Shown here: positions 44,745 through 56,599 of the stretch, piece by piece | Position numbering within the stretch: position 1 is the stretch's first letter | Layout: each line of letters begins with the position of its first letter | The notes under the pieces: model-generated | Told to the model about the DNA's origin: nothing | The model's database searches: none | What the model saw: the letters and a program-made list of their open reading frames with translations, nothing else | From: Massospora cicadina | Lineage: Eukaryota > Entomophthoromycota > Entomophthoromycetes > Entomophthorales > Entomophthoraceae | NCBI GenBank assembly: GCA_022478985.1 | Contig: JAKSZP010004211.1 | Span: 56,541 to 120,540, forward strand | Length of the DNA stretch: 64,000 bases | Reading direction: 5' to 3' | Made by a program: the position numbers and the translations under genes

Positions 44745-45720
44745 ATTCATCCTTGTATTCATGCGTGCATCGTTGCTTGGCCAGATCCTTCTTGATCTTA
44801 CCATAGTTACTTCAACTTGGCTGGATACAATTTTGGAAGAAGAGACTATCAAGAATGGACTTCTTGTCCATAATCTAATTGAACCATTTATGACCTACAT
44901 TCTTGGTCTACTTTGCTCTCACAGATTGAACTTTTTGCTCACGTCCTCAATGCTAATTATACAAGCTTCTCGTTGGGCTATTTTTTGTAATGGGGACCTC
45001 TTAACTGAGAAAATCTTTGTGCTTATCTACTATCCAAAGCCTCAGGCCTATTAAGCAAGCTTGGGATCAGAAACAACCCTCACTACAGCCAGTCTCTGTT
45101 GGAAACTATGGCCAAATTAGAACGCCCTCTCAGCCCTGCTTGTCAAAATATAGCGAGGAAACTTCAATTGGGCCACGAGCTCTTCTTAAGTAAAAGATTT
45201 TGCAGAAAAGGCACTTGATTCTTGGTCAGTTGTCCTTAGAAGTTATCCCAATTATGCTTCTTTGCTGTGTTTAAACACCCATGCCAACATGATTTTCATT
45301 TCCACTTTGTTATTAGGGACACTTTTTAGGACCGCCATGGTGACAACATGGGAGAATGTGCCCAAAATGGCCGTGCCTGGCCACCTCATGAAGATTCCGC
45401 CTAAGCAGATTCCCTTTGGTCAGTTACTACATGTTCCACCTCTCTTTAAGTGGTGGCAGTCAGAAGTATATTTTGTATGCCTATTATACGCTGAAGTTTA
45501 TCAGTACAGGATTAAATTTTATGGTTTGTCTCCTCCTGGGCGTATGCTTTCCGCCCAAATGTAGTTTATATCAACTACAATCAATGGTTTGTTCCTCCCC
45601 TTCACCTTGTTTGCTAGAAATCTGCTATTACCAGTACACGACACATCTGTCTTTACATAAGCATGGTTTTGGTTCTTACTTCCCAGTACCTGGACTTTGT
45701 GGAAGCGACCTGAAATGAAG
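44745..45720 (+). pseudogene. Coding-like plus-strand region, product unknown
   Basis: The frame of 44,761-45,054 continues in register to 45,564 with four internal stops (STWLDTILEEETIKNGLLVH; RTAMVTTWENVPKMAVPGHL; QIPFGQLLHVPPLFKWWQSE). A second frame in 45,010-45,250 is also readable (LLSKLGIRNNPHYSQSLLET, LERPLSPACQNIARKLQLGH). One kilobase of such openness is notable here. I recognise no domain; a gag or transposase of an unfamiliar element is possible. Confidence 0.35.
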
Positions 45721-45819
45721 AAGAATTAAAGCCTTATTCCCCTTTTCTCCTCAAGAGGGAACAATATTTTTTATATTATCATAATATCTTCTTTTATTCA
45801 AATTTTACTATAAATTAGA

Positions 45820-45987
45820 TATTATTTTTTAATTTTTATTTTTTTACTTTGGGAAAGCCAACCTAGGTATGGAAACTTCTGGTAAAACAACAATAAAGAA
45901 ACATAAAGACTAATAAAAATGCACCGCAGAGGAGTTATAGCTACCTCCTGTTGACAGAAGGAATGCCAGTGTTAGAAAGAGGGGAGA
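45820..45987 (-). mobile_element. LINE2, 3' end piece (split from 60,826-62,650 by element E)
   Basis: On the minus strand this reads GGTTGGCTTTCCCAAAGTAA and then an A-rich tail of TAAAAAAATAAAAATTAAAA. It parallels the end of LINE1: GGTTGGCCTTCCCCGCAAT followed by AAATTAAAATTAAAATTAA. The remainder of the same minus-strand LINE resumes at 60,826, on the other side of element E. The lengths agree: about 138 bp of 3' UTR here, about 150 bp in the corresponding part of LINE1. Confidence 0.8.
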
Positions 45988-46234
45988 TGTTTAAAATTTT
46001 TTGCCCATATTCCCAGCTGACTAGATTACCAGGGATTGCCATGGGATTATTCCCTAATGCGAAGTAGATTGGATATTAGTTGACCCTGATTTTAGGGTAA
46101 CTATGTTTGGGGGATTTTAGGTTATTCGCCTGGTCAGATCCATTGGGGATCAATCCAGATGAATGCTTAAGATCTTGTTGGGCATAGTTGTCAACGAAAT
46201 AGGGGCATTTGATAGATGATTAATATCAAGCGTA
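45988..46234 (+). repeat. Element E 5' LTR, first piece
   Basis: Starts TGTTTAAAATTTTTTGCCC (TGTTGTGATTTTTGCCC in the 3' copy) and runs through GATTTTAGGTTATTCGCCTG and GGCATTTGATAG to the LINE1 insertion point. The last 16 bases (46,219-46,234) are one copy of the LINE1 target duplication. Confidence 0.92.
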
Positions 46235-46332
46235 AAAAAACTTTTCTTTCTCGTTGCAAACACTTTTGCAACCTATTCAATTCAAGACTAAATCTAGTTT
46301 GATAATCTCATAGAGGGGATTAGTCTGCGCCC

Positions 46333-47469
46333 ATGTCTGGGAGCAGTTGGGCAAGCAAGGCAAGAGGAGCAGGCGGAAGGCCCGCGGCCTCAAACGTTCA
46401 AAAACGCCCCAGAGAATCCAGCGGAATAGAAAAAAATCTAAAAAAACTGGTGGTCACAATTTCCCCGGAGATACTCGCGTGGCAAGCACGATGCAACCAG
46501 TACATCAACACGCCACATTCCCAGCCACTTTCGTCGGTGGAAGGAGTCCGTGTGTATCTGGACATCCAAAAAACAGCCCTATGGGAAAAATTTTGTGAAG
46601 ATGTACACAAAATTTTCCCAACTGCGGTGTATGTTGCACCTCAATCCATGTCACACAGTTGGCTGGACCTAGGCTTCAAAAGCAAAATCGCAGCAGACAA
46701 TGCTGCAGCAGTGCGCATAGTGGTCAACCTCCCCGAAGGGCAATGAGTCATCAAAACTAAACACACCAGATGGATAAAATCAAACCAAATTTTCCTCACG
46801 TTTGACTTTTTGCCTACTATGGTAAAACGTGACATTTTGGAGCAACACCTGAAAGATGATCTTGCCATATACGGCGAAATACAATCTTTTAAAATGCAAC
46901 GTTTCACGCTGATGCCACACCATTGCACCGGCAAAGCCATCGCAGTTCTGACCCCAACTGAGGAGATCGTGAAGGACCTAACCCAGATCCCGCACTCCAC
47001 CTTTATTGACATTGCAGGGCATACCACCCACCCATTCCGGGTAACTGTGGACAGCACGCCCCCCATTTGCACCCACTGTGATGCGTTTGGCCATAAGGCA
47101 CACACATGCCCCATCAAAGAGAGCGTCACATTCCAAGAGCACCCCTTGGCAGCCATGACCAGCGGAGAGGTGCACTACGAACCAACTGCAAGCACCAAGG
47201 AGGCTTTCCCATGGGGAGCACAAGGATGCTACCTATTGGTAAAGCCCATCTCCCCGCAGGAGCAGAAGAAGGCCAAGCAGGCCCATAGGGCCGCGGCCAA
47301 GGAAACGGCCAAGGCCACCACCATCCCACACTCACAACGCCAGGAGGACATGGAGACCTTCGCAGTGGAAGCAACTTGGGAATCCATCACCCAATCAGAT
47401 TGGGAGGCTCATGCTGAACGGGCCACTCAATCCAAGGATCTGATGGGAGATTCAGTCTCACCCAATTAA
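46333..47469 (+). pseudogene. LINE1 ORF1 (RNA-binding protein) with one internal stop
   Basis: This is one frame of 379 codons interrupted by a single TGA at 46,744-46,746; the frame continues in register from both sides. The N-terminus is basic and Ser/Gly-rich (VQKRPRESSGIEKNLKKL). The middle holds DILEQHLKDDLAIYGEIQSF, plausibly an RNA-recognition fold. CTHCDAFGHKAHTC at 47,068-47,109 is a C-x2-C-x4-H-x4-C knuckle. The C-terminus is Lys/Ala/Thr-rich. ORF1 proteins coat LINE RNA. The start ATG at 46,333 is the first in frame. Antisense frames over this region are shadows of its GC-rich coding. Confidence 0.88.
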
Positions 47470-47745
47470 TGCACCCAAGCCCCAGTCAAAACTGACTTGG
47501 GACCAATCTCAACTGAAAATTTTTTTTGCCCCACTCAATGGTGCACCAAACTTATCCGCACCACAAAAAATTTGTCCGACGTCAGGAAAACAAAAAGCGA
47601 AGGCCAAAGCCAACACGACTCTTTCCACAAAAATTAACAAAAACCCCGATAGCATTGCTGCTAATACCCACACTGCTGTGAAAGCCCATGGGGACCTGGA
47701 AGAGGCTGGTGGGCCCAGGGGCCCACCCCTCACACCTAAGGTGCG

Positions 47746-50700
47746 ATGGGGGAAACCTTCACTCTAGGGACGCTGAATATTGCCAGACTCAAGGCCTCCC
47801 CTGTCCCAGGCTAGGAAACTGAGTTTTTTACAAAACAATTTACCTGTGGAGATCCTGGCCATCCAGGAGTCCCACTGTCCATGAGGTTCCAAGGAAGCTT
47901 GGAAAACAATGCTCCTACCATCCTTATCCTTTTGGTTGAAGCACTGTGGGGTGCTAATTCAGAAAAACAATTTTTTCAAATTTACATCTTCAGAAACATT
48001 CCTAAATGGCCAAGTGCTCGTTGTCACCTTCTCATGGGCCAATTTTGCGCACACAATCGTCAACATTTATGCCCCAAACGGTGCACATGAGCGTTGGGAA
48101 TTTTTCTCATCAGTCAAATCCCTTCCGCTACCCCCCAATTCCTTCCTAGTTGGTGACATGAACTGTTGGCTAACCTCACCAACAGACCGGTGGCCGCCCT
48201 CACCCCACGCCCCACAGGGTCACGTAGAACTACGCATTCTAAAAGCCACCCTTGGGTTAAGGGATGCGCTGCCGTGACATGCCCCACTGCTTGAAAACAT
48301 GACGCGTCCCCACGTCCATAATGGCCAATTAAGGTCCATGACCCACATCAACCTTATTCTAGCACCGGCGAAATTCCAACCCCACATCTCCCACTTCAAA
48401 ACAACGAAAATGGAATTCTCCGACCATCGACTGGTCTCAATTACATACCACTTACCTGTCACAGTTGAAAAGGCCCCACATTGGTACAAAATCCGCCCCC
48501 CAAGCTCACGTCGCCAGGCTTTTTCACGTGGGTGGAAGAGGCAACTTTGGTGGAATCATTTGTTGCACCATTTTGCGCAGACCCTATTTCCACATGGGCA
48601 ACTTTCAAAGAAGACACCATCTGCCACTATCGCCATCTCACCTCCAGATGCTCACGAGCCACATTGGCAGTTATATCGCATGCGCTGGTGGAATTGGTCC
48701 ACTTGGAGTCCAACATTCCAGCAACAGGATACAGCCCTGCATGGGGCCAGAAGTGGGCGGAGGCAGCCGCCCACCTCAACGCACTCAAAAGACAACACAA
48801 ACATCGGGTTTGTGTCCAATACAGGGCCACAGCATCACTAAAGGTGATAAGTGCACCGCATACTTCTTCAAAAATTTTTTTGCACCATGCCAGAGCGTGG
48901 CCTGCACACAGGTGCGAAGATCAGATAATTCCATTGCAGACACACTGGCTGAAGTGGCAATCAAAACGCAAAGATATTACACCGAGTTATACTGAGCCAA
49001 ACCAATTCAGCTGGCCAAAATGGCGGAATTTCTCAACCGAGCTCATATCCGCACCATTTTCTGATACCTGGAAATAATGAATTTAGTTACTCTGAATGAA
49101 TTATGGACAGCCATTTGCGGGGCGCCAAACTGAAAATGCCCAGGCCCAGATGGCATTCCATATGAGTTCTACAAAAAATATTTTAAATATATATCCCCAT
49201 TGCTGCTAGCCTCACTCAACCAAAGCCTGTTGGAAACGCGCCTCCTACCAGGAGGACATGAGGCCTTTATTGTCACACTCTTCAAGAAAGGGGATAGGCT
49301 TGACTTAGCCAACTGGCGCCCCATTTCTCTAACAAACACAGACACTAAAATTTTAACCAAAATCATGGCTAACTGTTTAGGGACTGTAGCATCTGCCACC
49401 ATCTCCCCAAAACAATTCGGTTTTATCCCCAGAAGGTCAATTTGGGATAACGTGCACTCAGTGGCTAATGTGTGTCAGTCCACAGCCTCTGGGGCACTTG
49501 TATTCTTGGACCAACAAAAGGCCTATGATAGAGTAAACTGGGAATACCTTAGGGCCTGCCTCCATCAATTCCGCCTACCCCCCGCTTCATTAACTGGGTG
49601 ATGCTGCTCACGGAATCTGCAACAATGGCAGTGCGTGGCCCAGGATTCCTAACGGAAGTAGTCCGCCCCTAAGGGGCCTGCAACAAGGGGACCCCCTCAG
49701 CCCACTCTTATACAACTTCAGCCTTGACCCACTACTGCGAAATGTGAATGCCTACCTCACTGGGGTCCATGTGCCAGGCCAAACCCCAGTCAAGATGTTG
49801 GCATTTGCAGATGATTGCGTAGTGGGGGTGTCTAATAACAAAGATGCATGTACGCTTGAAGCCCTCATCCAGGAATATTCCCAGGTAAGCAACGCGGCAC
49901 TGAACGCCTCCAAAACCGAAATCATCCTCCTTGGTCAGTTTCAGAACTGCTGGGCCCAGTAAGTAGTTCCCAACCCGGCCCATCTGCTCGCCCACGTCCA
50001 CGCCTTACTAACTCAACACACACTGCTCCACTGGTGCTCCCCTTTGTGCCACGTCCTACCATAGGACCAGTATGCCATCTGGGCGCGTGGATGGAGGCAG
50101 GTGGATACGCATCAGCAGTAATGGAGAACTGTATACTGGACAACGTGATGAAGCGAATAGCCTCTCTCAGAGCCCAACCTACTACCCTCACTGGCAGGGT
50201 TGTTCTTGCCAACTCTATGCTCCTATCCAAAGTCTGGTTCGGAGCCCACGCCATCCCCTTCTCCTCAAGCTTCTTCAAATCCCTGTATGCTTTGCTGCAA
50301 GGATGGCTTTGGTCAGGCCACCCTCCACCAGTACGGCTAGAGGTCATGTTTGCCCTCATCATCATGGTGGCATGGGTCTGCTTGACTTCAAAGCCCATGC
50401 CGCCAAGATCCTGGGCACCTGGATCGCGGCCGTCACTGCTCCTACACTCCCATCCCAACACTGGTCCCGCGCGGCCCGCTCCAACTTTTCCTGAGCCTTG
50501 GGCCTCAATAATCCATCAAACCCCCACTCCCTGATGAAATACCTCGCATCACACACATCGGCCACAGGTCCTCACGGGACTAAAACCCACTACAAACGAA
50601 TCCTACTCTCCATGCGAAGCGCAGAGTGGAGAATTCGTATTAATGGACATACAACCCAAAGAGGCCGCCCCTCTCCTCAGTTCACACAAGAGGTACAGGG

Positions 50701-51259
50701 GCTACCCATCCATGATGGCGTGATCCCCATTCGACCCCATGTCCTATCCAGGGTGGACTACCTGGACATGATGGACATCCCTTATCCCACTGAAACCCAA
50801 AAGACTATCTGGAAATACGCACACCATCCTCTGTTGCAGCCTCAAGTCCGCTCCCATGTGTGGCGCTGCCTGAGGCAGGTGTATCATACAGCTGAGCGCT
50901 CTAACGCTTTACACTCATCCTGTGTCGGGTGTGGCCAGTATGGAACGCTGTTCCACCGCCTGGAGAAGTGCCCCACCTCTAAAGTGAGATGGCGTGAAGT
51001 CTAACGTCTGCTAGGCCAGGATCAAACGCATCCCTTCAGTCTGTCAAGAGATATGTTTGCTTCATCAATGGCCTCCCCTCTCCCACCCTCCCTTCGTGCT
51101 GTGGTGGTTGCAATCGTCATGTGGACTATCCACACGATTGTCTTGAATGCCATCGCTGGCTCCATCCCCACCCTCCCTGAAGCTGTCCACAGATTCCGGT
51201 CTCATTTGGTGGACCACTTTCAAGCGTGGATGTTTGGATATCTCCCACCACGTCGCTGA
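47746..51259 (+). pseudogene. LINE1 ORF2: endonuclease, reverse transcriptase, zinc domain
   Basis: From ATG at 47,746: FTLGTLNIARL, then IQESH (about 47,860), VVTFSWANFAHTIVNIYAPN, FLVGDMNCWL and EFSDHRLVSITYHL (about 48,414) are the APE-type endonuclease blocks. RT follows: PGPDGIPYEFYKKYFK (about 49,144), TLFKKGDRLDLANWRPISL, QFGFIPRRSIWDNV, FLDQQKAYDRVNWEYL, QQGDPLSPLLYNFSL, and the catalytic FADD at 49,804-49,815. Near the end, HVWRCLRQ, SSCVGCGQYGTLFHRLEKCP is the C-x2-C...H-x4-C motif of LINE C-termini. At least four frameshifts and a few stops (for example at 51,002) break it. Confidence 0.92.
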
Positions 51260-51508
51260 CAGCTGGTCTCCTCCTGGTTCCCAGTCTGGTTCATCAAATC
51301 AGACCCCTTCCTCCACGCGTGTTCAATAGTGGCTACGGCCCCTTCACACGTTCCCTCCCCCTCCCCATAAGTGGCGTTCCCGCTGGCAACAAGAGATAGC
51401 ATCGATTCTCTGGGGTGCCTCCCCTGGTACTGAGTTTTGTCTCGTCTGAGTCATATTCAGAAGTGTCCATCCCATGGTTGGCCTTCCCCGCAATAAATTA
51501 AAATTAAA

Positions 51509-51524
51509 ATTAATATCAAGCGTA
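51509..51524 (+). repeat. Second copy of the LINE1 target-site duplication
   Basis: ATTAATATCAAGCGTA here equals 46,219-46,234 base for base. The first one or two bases could also belong to the LINE tail. Confidence 0.93.
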
Positions 51525-52425
51525 CTGATTGGGATTGGTCAGGTTTTATCACAGACTGATTGGGGATTTAAGGATTATGTTGTGAGGCGAGTGATGCCAT
51601 CTGAAACTATCAAATCAATCAGTTGGTTTATGACCTGCCTTAATTGGTAACAATTCCTATTAACTAAGTAGGTGGCTTTCCAGGTATGGCTGGTTTGCAT
51701 GGATCAAGAGAAAAAAGTTAGAAATACGTTTTTGGACTCTTTCCATTTTAGGTTTTGAGGATGTCTAATAATGGAACCCTAGCCAGGATGGGGAAAACCA
51801 TTGCTGATGAGATGAGGATGAGTAATTTAATGACAATGGCTGCCGTTTCATTAAGGAGGTCCAACTGGGGTTGGGCGCCGAGTTCCCTACTATAAATTTC
51901 CTAAAGAATTGACTAATAAGATATCAAAATTAACAGATCATAAATTACCAGATCACTATTACTAGAGTATTAGCTTAATAAACTTTATCATAATCCATTT
52001 AGAGCTCTATTATTCTCAAGGATTTTATTGCTGTGAGCAATAATTGGGAGACTTTTAGATAAAGAGTAAGTATCTGAGTGGGGATCCAGAGAAGAAGCTG
52101 AATCAAATTGGGGATTGCTGCTGACAGTGTGTCAAACAAGAGAAATTGTAAACAGGGATCTGAGCGTAGATTGAGTTAGGCGGTACAAGGGAACAAATCC
52201 CTATTCAGGACATCATAAGTATTTTGAGTGGAGATACTGGACGAGCTTTAGACCAAAATCTAATACTTCCATTCAACTATAGATAATAGTCTCCATACTA
52301 TTATTAAAGATTATATCAACTACTATCATATAACGCAAAGAATTACACAAAACCCAAACCTGTGCAAGTAATATATTTACAGGGTTATTGGCCAAGAATA
52401 ATCAGAAAATCTATGAATTTTTACA
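51510..52425 (+). repeat. Element E 5' LTR, second piece
   Basis: Continues the LTR after LINE1: GGGATTGGTCAGGTTTTATC, AGGCGAGTGATGCC, GGGTTGGGCGCCGAGTT and TAATTGGGAGACTTTTAGAT, ending CTATGAATTTTTACA. It aligns with the 3' LTR throughout. Confidence 0.92.
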
Positions 52426-52445
52426 AAGTGGTGCTCACTACAGGG
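52426..52445 (+). promoter_or_regulatory. Element E primer-binding site candidate
   Basis: After the LTR end ACA comes AAG then TGGTGCTCACTACAGGGG, close to the site of element C. Confidence 0.6.
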
Positions 52446-52559
52446 GTGTAGTTGAGTAGTAGAAATTATAACGTGATGTCTATAAAGATGAGATAAGTAA
52501 ACTAAAAATAAAGTTGGCAATTTATTAATTAAACGCCCTGAACTCAGTGGATCATCAAG

Positions 52560-53680
52560 AATTTTCAGCCTTGGAAGAGAGAGTCGCCAAGATGGAGGAA
52601 GGGGTCAATAATGTTGTGAGTGTCAAAAAATTAGTTACTTGGAAGAGTAATGTCATTAAAGAAGAAAGAAGGGGACTAATTTGAGAAGTATTATTTATAA
52701 AAATGGAGCATGAAGCGGATTACATTCATTTAAGAGCTTTAGTGCTGATATCGAGTGTCCAATTAAACAGGTCAAGGATTTAAAGACTCACAAATGCAAA
52801 TGTGAGCCATATGCAGCAACCAATGCCAAAGAAAGAACTCCCCATACAATAATTGGGAAGATGAAAACCCCAAGAAATATGCCGCCAATTTTTACCGCTA
52901 TTTTGGATATGATGCCTTAAATTACTGTCCAAGTGAGCCAAGTAGCCAAACTCAGAGAGGTGGCTAAAGAAACCTCAGAGGAATTCAAAGCAACACCATA
53001 GTTTCCAACTTTCCATTGGGATAACGCCCCAGCATTTTTCCAATTGTTTAATATGACAATGTACAAATATGGTGATTGTCAAAAGGCATTGATAGTGATG
53101 AATTGCCTAGATGCTGATTGTCAAAATCTAGTGTTGCACCACCTGGAGGGGGACAGCTGGTCGTATGCAGAGGCCAAAGTGGCTATTATGAAGGAATTTG
53201 GAAGCCTGACACACATGTTGAAGTGCAAACAAAAGTTTATAGGCATTCAATTCCATAAAGATGAAACCTTAGCAAGCTTCGCTGATTGCTTCTACCAGGA
53301 ATCACAAATCCTGGTTGGAGCAAAGGTGCTGAATAATTTTGATGCCTGAATTGCATTACAAGTTGCTCTTTGGCCCTACTGCAATTTTGCACCAAATGAT
53401 ATCTTTCATATTTGCGACAGAAATTACTACCTCTCAGATGGTAGACAATTTATAAATCTTGGGAGCTGCCTTTGATGCCCCATATAGAAAGTTTCAAATC
53501 AAACCCAGTATGAAATTCAAATCCCACAAAGGGAATGAGGGCGCCAAGAGGATGAACAACTAAACTGTGCTGGGGAATAAGCCCAAATTCTTTAAACAGA
53601 TTAATAAGAATTTAAAAAGTCCGTTACCAATGTGGAGGAAAGGGACGTTTTGCTGTACATTGCAAGAAACTTAAGGATCA
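52560..53680 (+). pseudogene. Element E gag
   Basis: An N-terminal coiled-coil-like part (ALEERVAKMEEGVNNVVS, about 52,575) leads to the core frame 53,044-53,349: TMYKYGDCQKALIVMNCLDA, LVLHHLEGDSWSYAEAKVAI, KFIGIQFHKDETLASFADCF. ETLASFADCF parallels element C gag (ETLIAFSDCF). At about 53,615-53,660 YQCGGKGRFAVHCKKLKD is the zinc knuckle with the first Cys and the His replaced by Arg. Stops at 53,347 and others break the gene. Confidence 0.78.
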
Positions 53681-54094
53681 AATCACCGTGGTTCATGTGA
53701 AAGAATCTACAACTGAAAGGGAGTTGGGAAAAGGGCCCACGGCCTATATGGGAAACATTCTAGAGCTGTGGAGAATCCTGTTCCTCCTAATATAATGTAT
53801 GAGGAAATTGGCATCAGTGATCTGTTCGTGGATGAAGACATACAGGCTGCTATATCAAGTAGACAATTTGGACGTGAACGTGGTAATAAGATCCAGAGCA
53901 AAGGAGATTAACCTTGAGATAATCAAAGAAGTTGACCAGCTGTATACCCAACAACTAGCAGACAAGATTTGAGCCACAGGAAACCCTAAGAATTGACCAA
54001 AGTTTGATTAGATGAGGCAAACCTGTCAGTCCCCCTCAGCGCAATCAAGGAATTATTTTCTGATTTATCAGCGCAAATCATTCACAACCTCTAT

Positions 54095-54469
54095 TTGTCT
54101 AATCATGCCACTATACACTCAGTAAATACTAACTTACAATACTTTGTGTGTACAAATATAGATATATTAGTGAATCAAGTATGGGTGAAGGCGATTGTTG
54201 ACAACAGAGCGCCTATTAATATTGTTTCAACAAAGCTGGTGAAAAGGATGAAGATCTCGCCTGACTTGGAACACAATAAGGAGTACGTGACAGCTAAGCT
54301 GAATACCACCATTTCATGTGGAGCGTATAGAGCTCTACCACTTCAATTTGGATCCTTGATGGTGTCTACACCAGCGATAGCTTTGGCCAACCAAAACTAT
54401 GACATTCTGATTGGGATGGATTTATACAGAAGTATGGAATTAAATGTAACTTTGAGGATAGTACGTTGA
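54095..54469 (+). pseudogene. Element E aspartic protease
   Basis: The open frame reads NQVWVKAIVDNRAPINIVST, where the active D-T-G is D-N-R, and closes with ALANQNYDILIGMDLYRS, the C-terminal retropepsin strand. The arrangement equals that of element C (VRAIIDTGAPVNIVS ... YDLLIGTAFL). Loss of T-G would inactivate the enzyme. Confidence 0.82.
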
Positions 54470-54519
54470 CCATATTGGACCACACATTACCATTAATCTA
54501 TCAGAAGGATGGGGAAGCT

Positions 54520-56390
54520 CCACTGAGTAGGAGAAATAACTCCATTAATTTTATATACAATGACGGCATAGTTCCTATTTGATACCAATTAGTTGGGCTG
54601 GAAGAAATGAGAAATGCTGACGGAAATTTTAGAAAATTGGGGAATTCCACAGAGGATCAAGAATGCGAAAACCATAACACTGGGATTACAAATAATAGTC
54701 AACACAGGTTGAAATTAGAGATACTGGAGCTGCTGTATGGGGAGGTCAAAAGCCCCAGGAAGAAGTCCAGAGTAGAGCCTTGGGTGGCTCCTGTAATAAT
54801 AATGCTGGGCAATGGAGAAATTCGTGTTCTCCTGGAGAATTTAAATGAAAAACTGATGAAGATTGAAAAAAATCAGATCGTCACGTTTGTTCACCTAATC
54901 CCGATGGTTGAGATGAGAAATTCCACAATTTTGGGACCCTTGATGAGATGGGATTACCAGCCGGGGTAACCAAGAGTATCAACCTATTGGTTGATTGAGA
55001 GCAACTCGCTGATATGACGGAAGGACAGCAAGAGGAGGTGCTCAAATTGCAAAAAATATTGGGAAGTATTTACCCAGGATGATCATGATTTGGGATGTGT
55101 GAGAGATGAAATTACAAGGTCAAGACCGGTAAAATTTGCTGATTAGGATGATACCAATTAGATGGTCATAGCTAGCTGAAGCAGTAGTGGAAGAAGAAAT
55201 CAGAAAACTAGTGAAGAATGGGCTTCTAATTCTGTCATCAAGTCCTTGGGTGAGTCTTATTCTTATTGTGAAAAAAAAGAATGGCTCCAATAAGGTGGTG
55301 TTCAATTATCAGAAGCTGAACAAAATTACAAAGAAGGATTTGTATCCCCTATCAAGAATTTATGATGCGCTAGATTGACTGGGAGAAGCAAAGTATTTCT
55401 TTGATAGATCTGATATTGGGTTATTGGTAAATAGATTTTCCTGAGAAGACCAAGAAAAATAATTGATTATTACCATGCAGGGGCTATATCAACTGACGAT
55501 AATGCCCCAGGGTCTATGCAATGCGCCTGCAATGTTCCAGAGGGCCATGGACGCTAAACTAAATGACTTGAAGTTGTCATGCGTCCTGGTGTAGCTGGAT
55601 GATATTAATGTGTTCAGTAGGACGTTTACTGACCATTTACACCACTTGGAAGATGTTTAAGAGCATGTCCACGGCCAACCTGAAGATTAAGCTGAGGAAA
55701 TGTCCTTTGTTCAAGAAAGAGTTGTAATATCTAGGATTAGTGATCAACTCTAGTGGACTGCATCCATAAGCTCAGAAGATCGAAGCCATAGAACAAATGG
55801 CTGTGCCAAAAAATGTCCGAGATATCCAAGTGCTCCTTGGAATGGTAATATACTATATAAGATTTATTTGGGATTTTGCCAGAATTGCTGAGCCCTTATT
55901 CATATGTTGAAGGATCCGAAGAAAGGATTTATATGGAATGAAGAAGCACAGAAATCCTTTGATGAGTTACGCCAGTACCTGATAGATTCTCCAATTTTGA
56001 TATATCCAAATTAAAATCAAGTTTTTATTGTACAAACTTATGCTTTGTTGATGGCGATCAGCGCCATATTGAGCCAAGTAAATGAGCTTGGGGATGAACA
56101 TCTGGTAGCATATGTGAGCTGGACACTCTCAACTTCTGAGAGGAACTACACTGTAACTGAGCATGAATTCTTTGCAGTAATTTAAGCCTGTAAACAGTTT
56201 TGGGTGTACATCCACAGAACGCACTTCAAAGTGGTGACAGACCACTCCTTGCTGCGTTGGCTTCACAATTTGCAATAACCAGATGGATGAATGACCTGAT
56301 GACATTGAAGTTACAGGCTTACAATTATGATATTGTCCACTGCGTGGGATTCTCATCAGAATGCAGATAGCTTATCATGGTTACCAATAA
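54520..56390 (+). pseudogene. Element E reverse transcriptase and RNase H
   Basis: The linker 54,607-54,969 (EPWVAPVIIMLGNGEIRVLL) matches that of element C. RT blocks: EEEIRKLVKNGLLILSSSPW (55,187), LIVKKKNGSNKVVFNYQKLN, KITKKDLYPLSRIYDALD, MPQGLCNAPAMFQRAMDAKL, stop-LDDINVFSRTFTDHL (the Tyr of Y-L-D-D is a TAG, 55,592-55,603), then many frame changes. RNase H: FIVQTYALLMAISAILSQVN, YTVTEHEFFAVI, KQFWVYIHRTHFKVVTDHSL (about 56,000-56,260) and SHQNADSLSWLP (56,350). Clearly more decayed than element C. Confidence 0.85.
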
Positions 56391-56599
56391 TCCATGTGGT
56401 ATACCAGCAGGCGGATGAGTTATTCCAGAAAATGGTCGATAAGAGAAAGGAACAAGCCCCAAGAAATCCAAGGTGCACTTTAAAAAGCAATGGAAAACAC
56501 CAAGACCATAGATGGACAAGTTTTCAAGATAATAAATGTGAAGCAGTTACTATTCCCAAATCTGTCATATTGAGCGGCTATCGTTTAAGCCACTCATAA

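Larger units (their letters stand above)
40350..45819. other. Unassigned decayed interval between element D and LINE2
   Basis: No LTR pair or RT was recognised. Coding-like fragments are listed separately (40,795-41,811, 43,480-43,800, 44,745-45,720). The stretches 42,000-43,480 and 43,800-44,740 are AT-rich. A possible gag-like word, FSTKEEIEKGVQ, lies near 42,380 on the plus strand. Probably remnants of still older elements. Confidence 0.35.
46235..51508 (+). mobile_element. LINE1: full-length non-LTR retrotransposon in the 5' LTR of element E
   Basis: The insertion is bounded by the 16-bp perfect duplication ATTAATATCAAGCGTA (46,219-46,234 and 51,509-51,524) and ends in a tail of AATTAAAATT repeats, hallmarks of target-primed reverse transcription. 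It has a short 5' UTR (about 98 bp), ORF1 with a zinc knuckle, and ORF2 with an APE-type endonuclease, RT and C-terminal zinc motif. Its GC content is visibly higher than all surrounding DNA. Multiple frameshifts in ORF2 make it inactive. A minus-strand relative (LINE2) flanks element E. Confidence 0.94.

Noticed and set aside
45978..45987. AAAGAGGGGAGA before the 5' LTR of E, like a polypurine tract of an upstream tandem element
   Set aside because: This DNA aligns with the 3' UTR of LINE1 in reverse complement, so it is LINE2 flank.
49922..50461. 179-codon minus frame and other minus frames over LINE1
   Set aside because: GC-rich coding on the plus strand (RT C-terminal part) leaves the reverse strand open by chance; the matching plus-strand LINE readings are conserved in LINE2.
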